A DNA stretch of 5,301 bases from Dehalococcoidales bacterium (GTDB lineage Bacteria > Chloroflexota > Dehalococcoidia > Dehalococcoidales > RBG-16-60-22), in contig JAUWGD010000123.1 in the NCBI GenBank assembly GCA_030606585.1, forward strand, positions 1-5,301, written 5' to 3'. Positions 5,071 through 5,301 of this stretch are shown one piece after another (the stretch's first letter is position 1; each line of letters opens with the position of its first letter). The notes beneath the pieces are model-generated. The model was given only the letters and a program-made list of their open reading frames with translations, made no database searches and was not told the origin of the DNA. The position numbers and the translations under genes are program-made.

Positions 5071-5301
5071 TCAGTTATTGTCCAGCTTGGCTATGGCAAC
5101 CTTAATCCTCTTCAAACATCTTTCTTTGCCCAGCACTGCCATCGTATCAAAGAGAGGAGGGGTAGCTGTGCGCCCTGTCACGGCCGTCCTCAGCGTGCCG
5201 AAAAGCTGACCCGTCTTTAGACCTAGCTCTTCAGCCAGTGGGCGGAGCGTATCTTCCAGCAAATCATGGTTAAAGCTCTCCAGTGAGGATAGCCTTTCTT
5301 C
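5071..5301 (-). CDS. gltX: Glutamyl-tRNA synthetase, C-terminal end (partial)
   Basis: The last 76 residues are present and the frame is open to the window edge, so the gene continues beyond base 5301. The segment ALTGR-like block AVTGRTATPPLFDTMAVLG, preceded by LAEELGLKTGQLFGTLR, matches the C-terminal anticodon-binding domain of bacterial GluRS, where (A/V)TG(R)xxSPP(L/I)F is conserved. The enzyme charges tRNA-Glu with glutamate. The catalytic HIGH and KMSKS motifs are outside the window, so I cannot tell directly whether it also charges tRNA-Gln. A complete glnS 38 nt downstream on the same strand suggests it does not need to. An internal TTG at 5262 is not a real start. Confidence 0.92.
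   Translation of the reverse strand, partial: EERLSSLESFNHDLLEDTLRPLAEELGLKTGQLFGTLRTAVTGRTATPPLFDTMAVLGKERCLKRIKVAIAKLDNN

Overview
The window is a compact, gene-dense stretch of bacterial chromosome of moderate G+C with short intergenic gaps. I see no tRNA, rRNA, CRISPR array, transposase or phage gene. The sequence alone does not fix the organism. A GlnRS next to a GluRS, a PflX-type radical SAM protein and an Ap4A-phosphorylase-like HIT protein fit an anaerobic or facultative bacterium. A Chloroflexota/Dehalococcoidia-like source is a guess from general resemblance, not something shown here.

Left part, + strand (2-470): the last 33 codons of a sensor histidine kinase overlap by 23 nt the start of a stand-alone CheY-like receiver protein, so the two look like a translationally coupled signalling pair. 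This pair converges, with a 9-nt gap, on two minus-strand genes. These are a HIT-family nucleotide hydrolase/phosphorylase (480-953) and, upstream of it, a GNAT acetyltransferase (1014-1637). The HIT gene has its own good sigma70-type promoter in the 60-nt gap between them.

Middle (1638-1876): the GNAT gene is divergent from an unrecognised 42-codon, strongly basic small gene (1721-1849, +). The small gene has a near-consensus extended -10 promoter and a clean Shine-Dalgarno.

Right part, minus strand (5301 down to 1877): a probable operon reads gltX (C-terminus only, cut by the window edge), glnS, a 23-codon mini-ORF, nfeD-like and PflX-like radical SAM. From glnS onward the junctions are tight: TAATG between glnS and the mini-ORF, ATGA between the mini-ORF and nfeD, and GTGA between nfeD and the radical SAM gene. 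This suggests translation is passed from one gene to the next. The first two genes charge tRNA-Glu and tRNA-Gln directly. The last two encode a membrane-anchored NfeD protein and an iron-sulfur radical SAM enzyme of unknown substrate.

Most of the window is housekeeping. The items most worth a second look are two very short genes, the 23-codon coupling ORF and the 42-codon basic protein, and the two dyad symmetries sitting on promoters.
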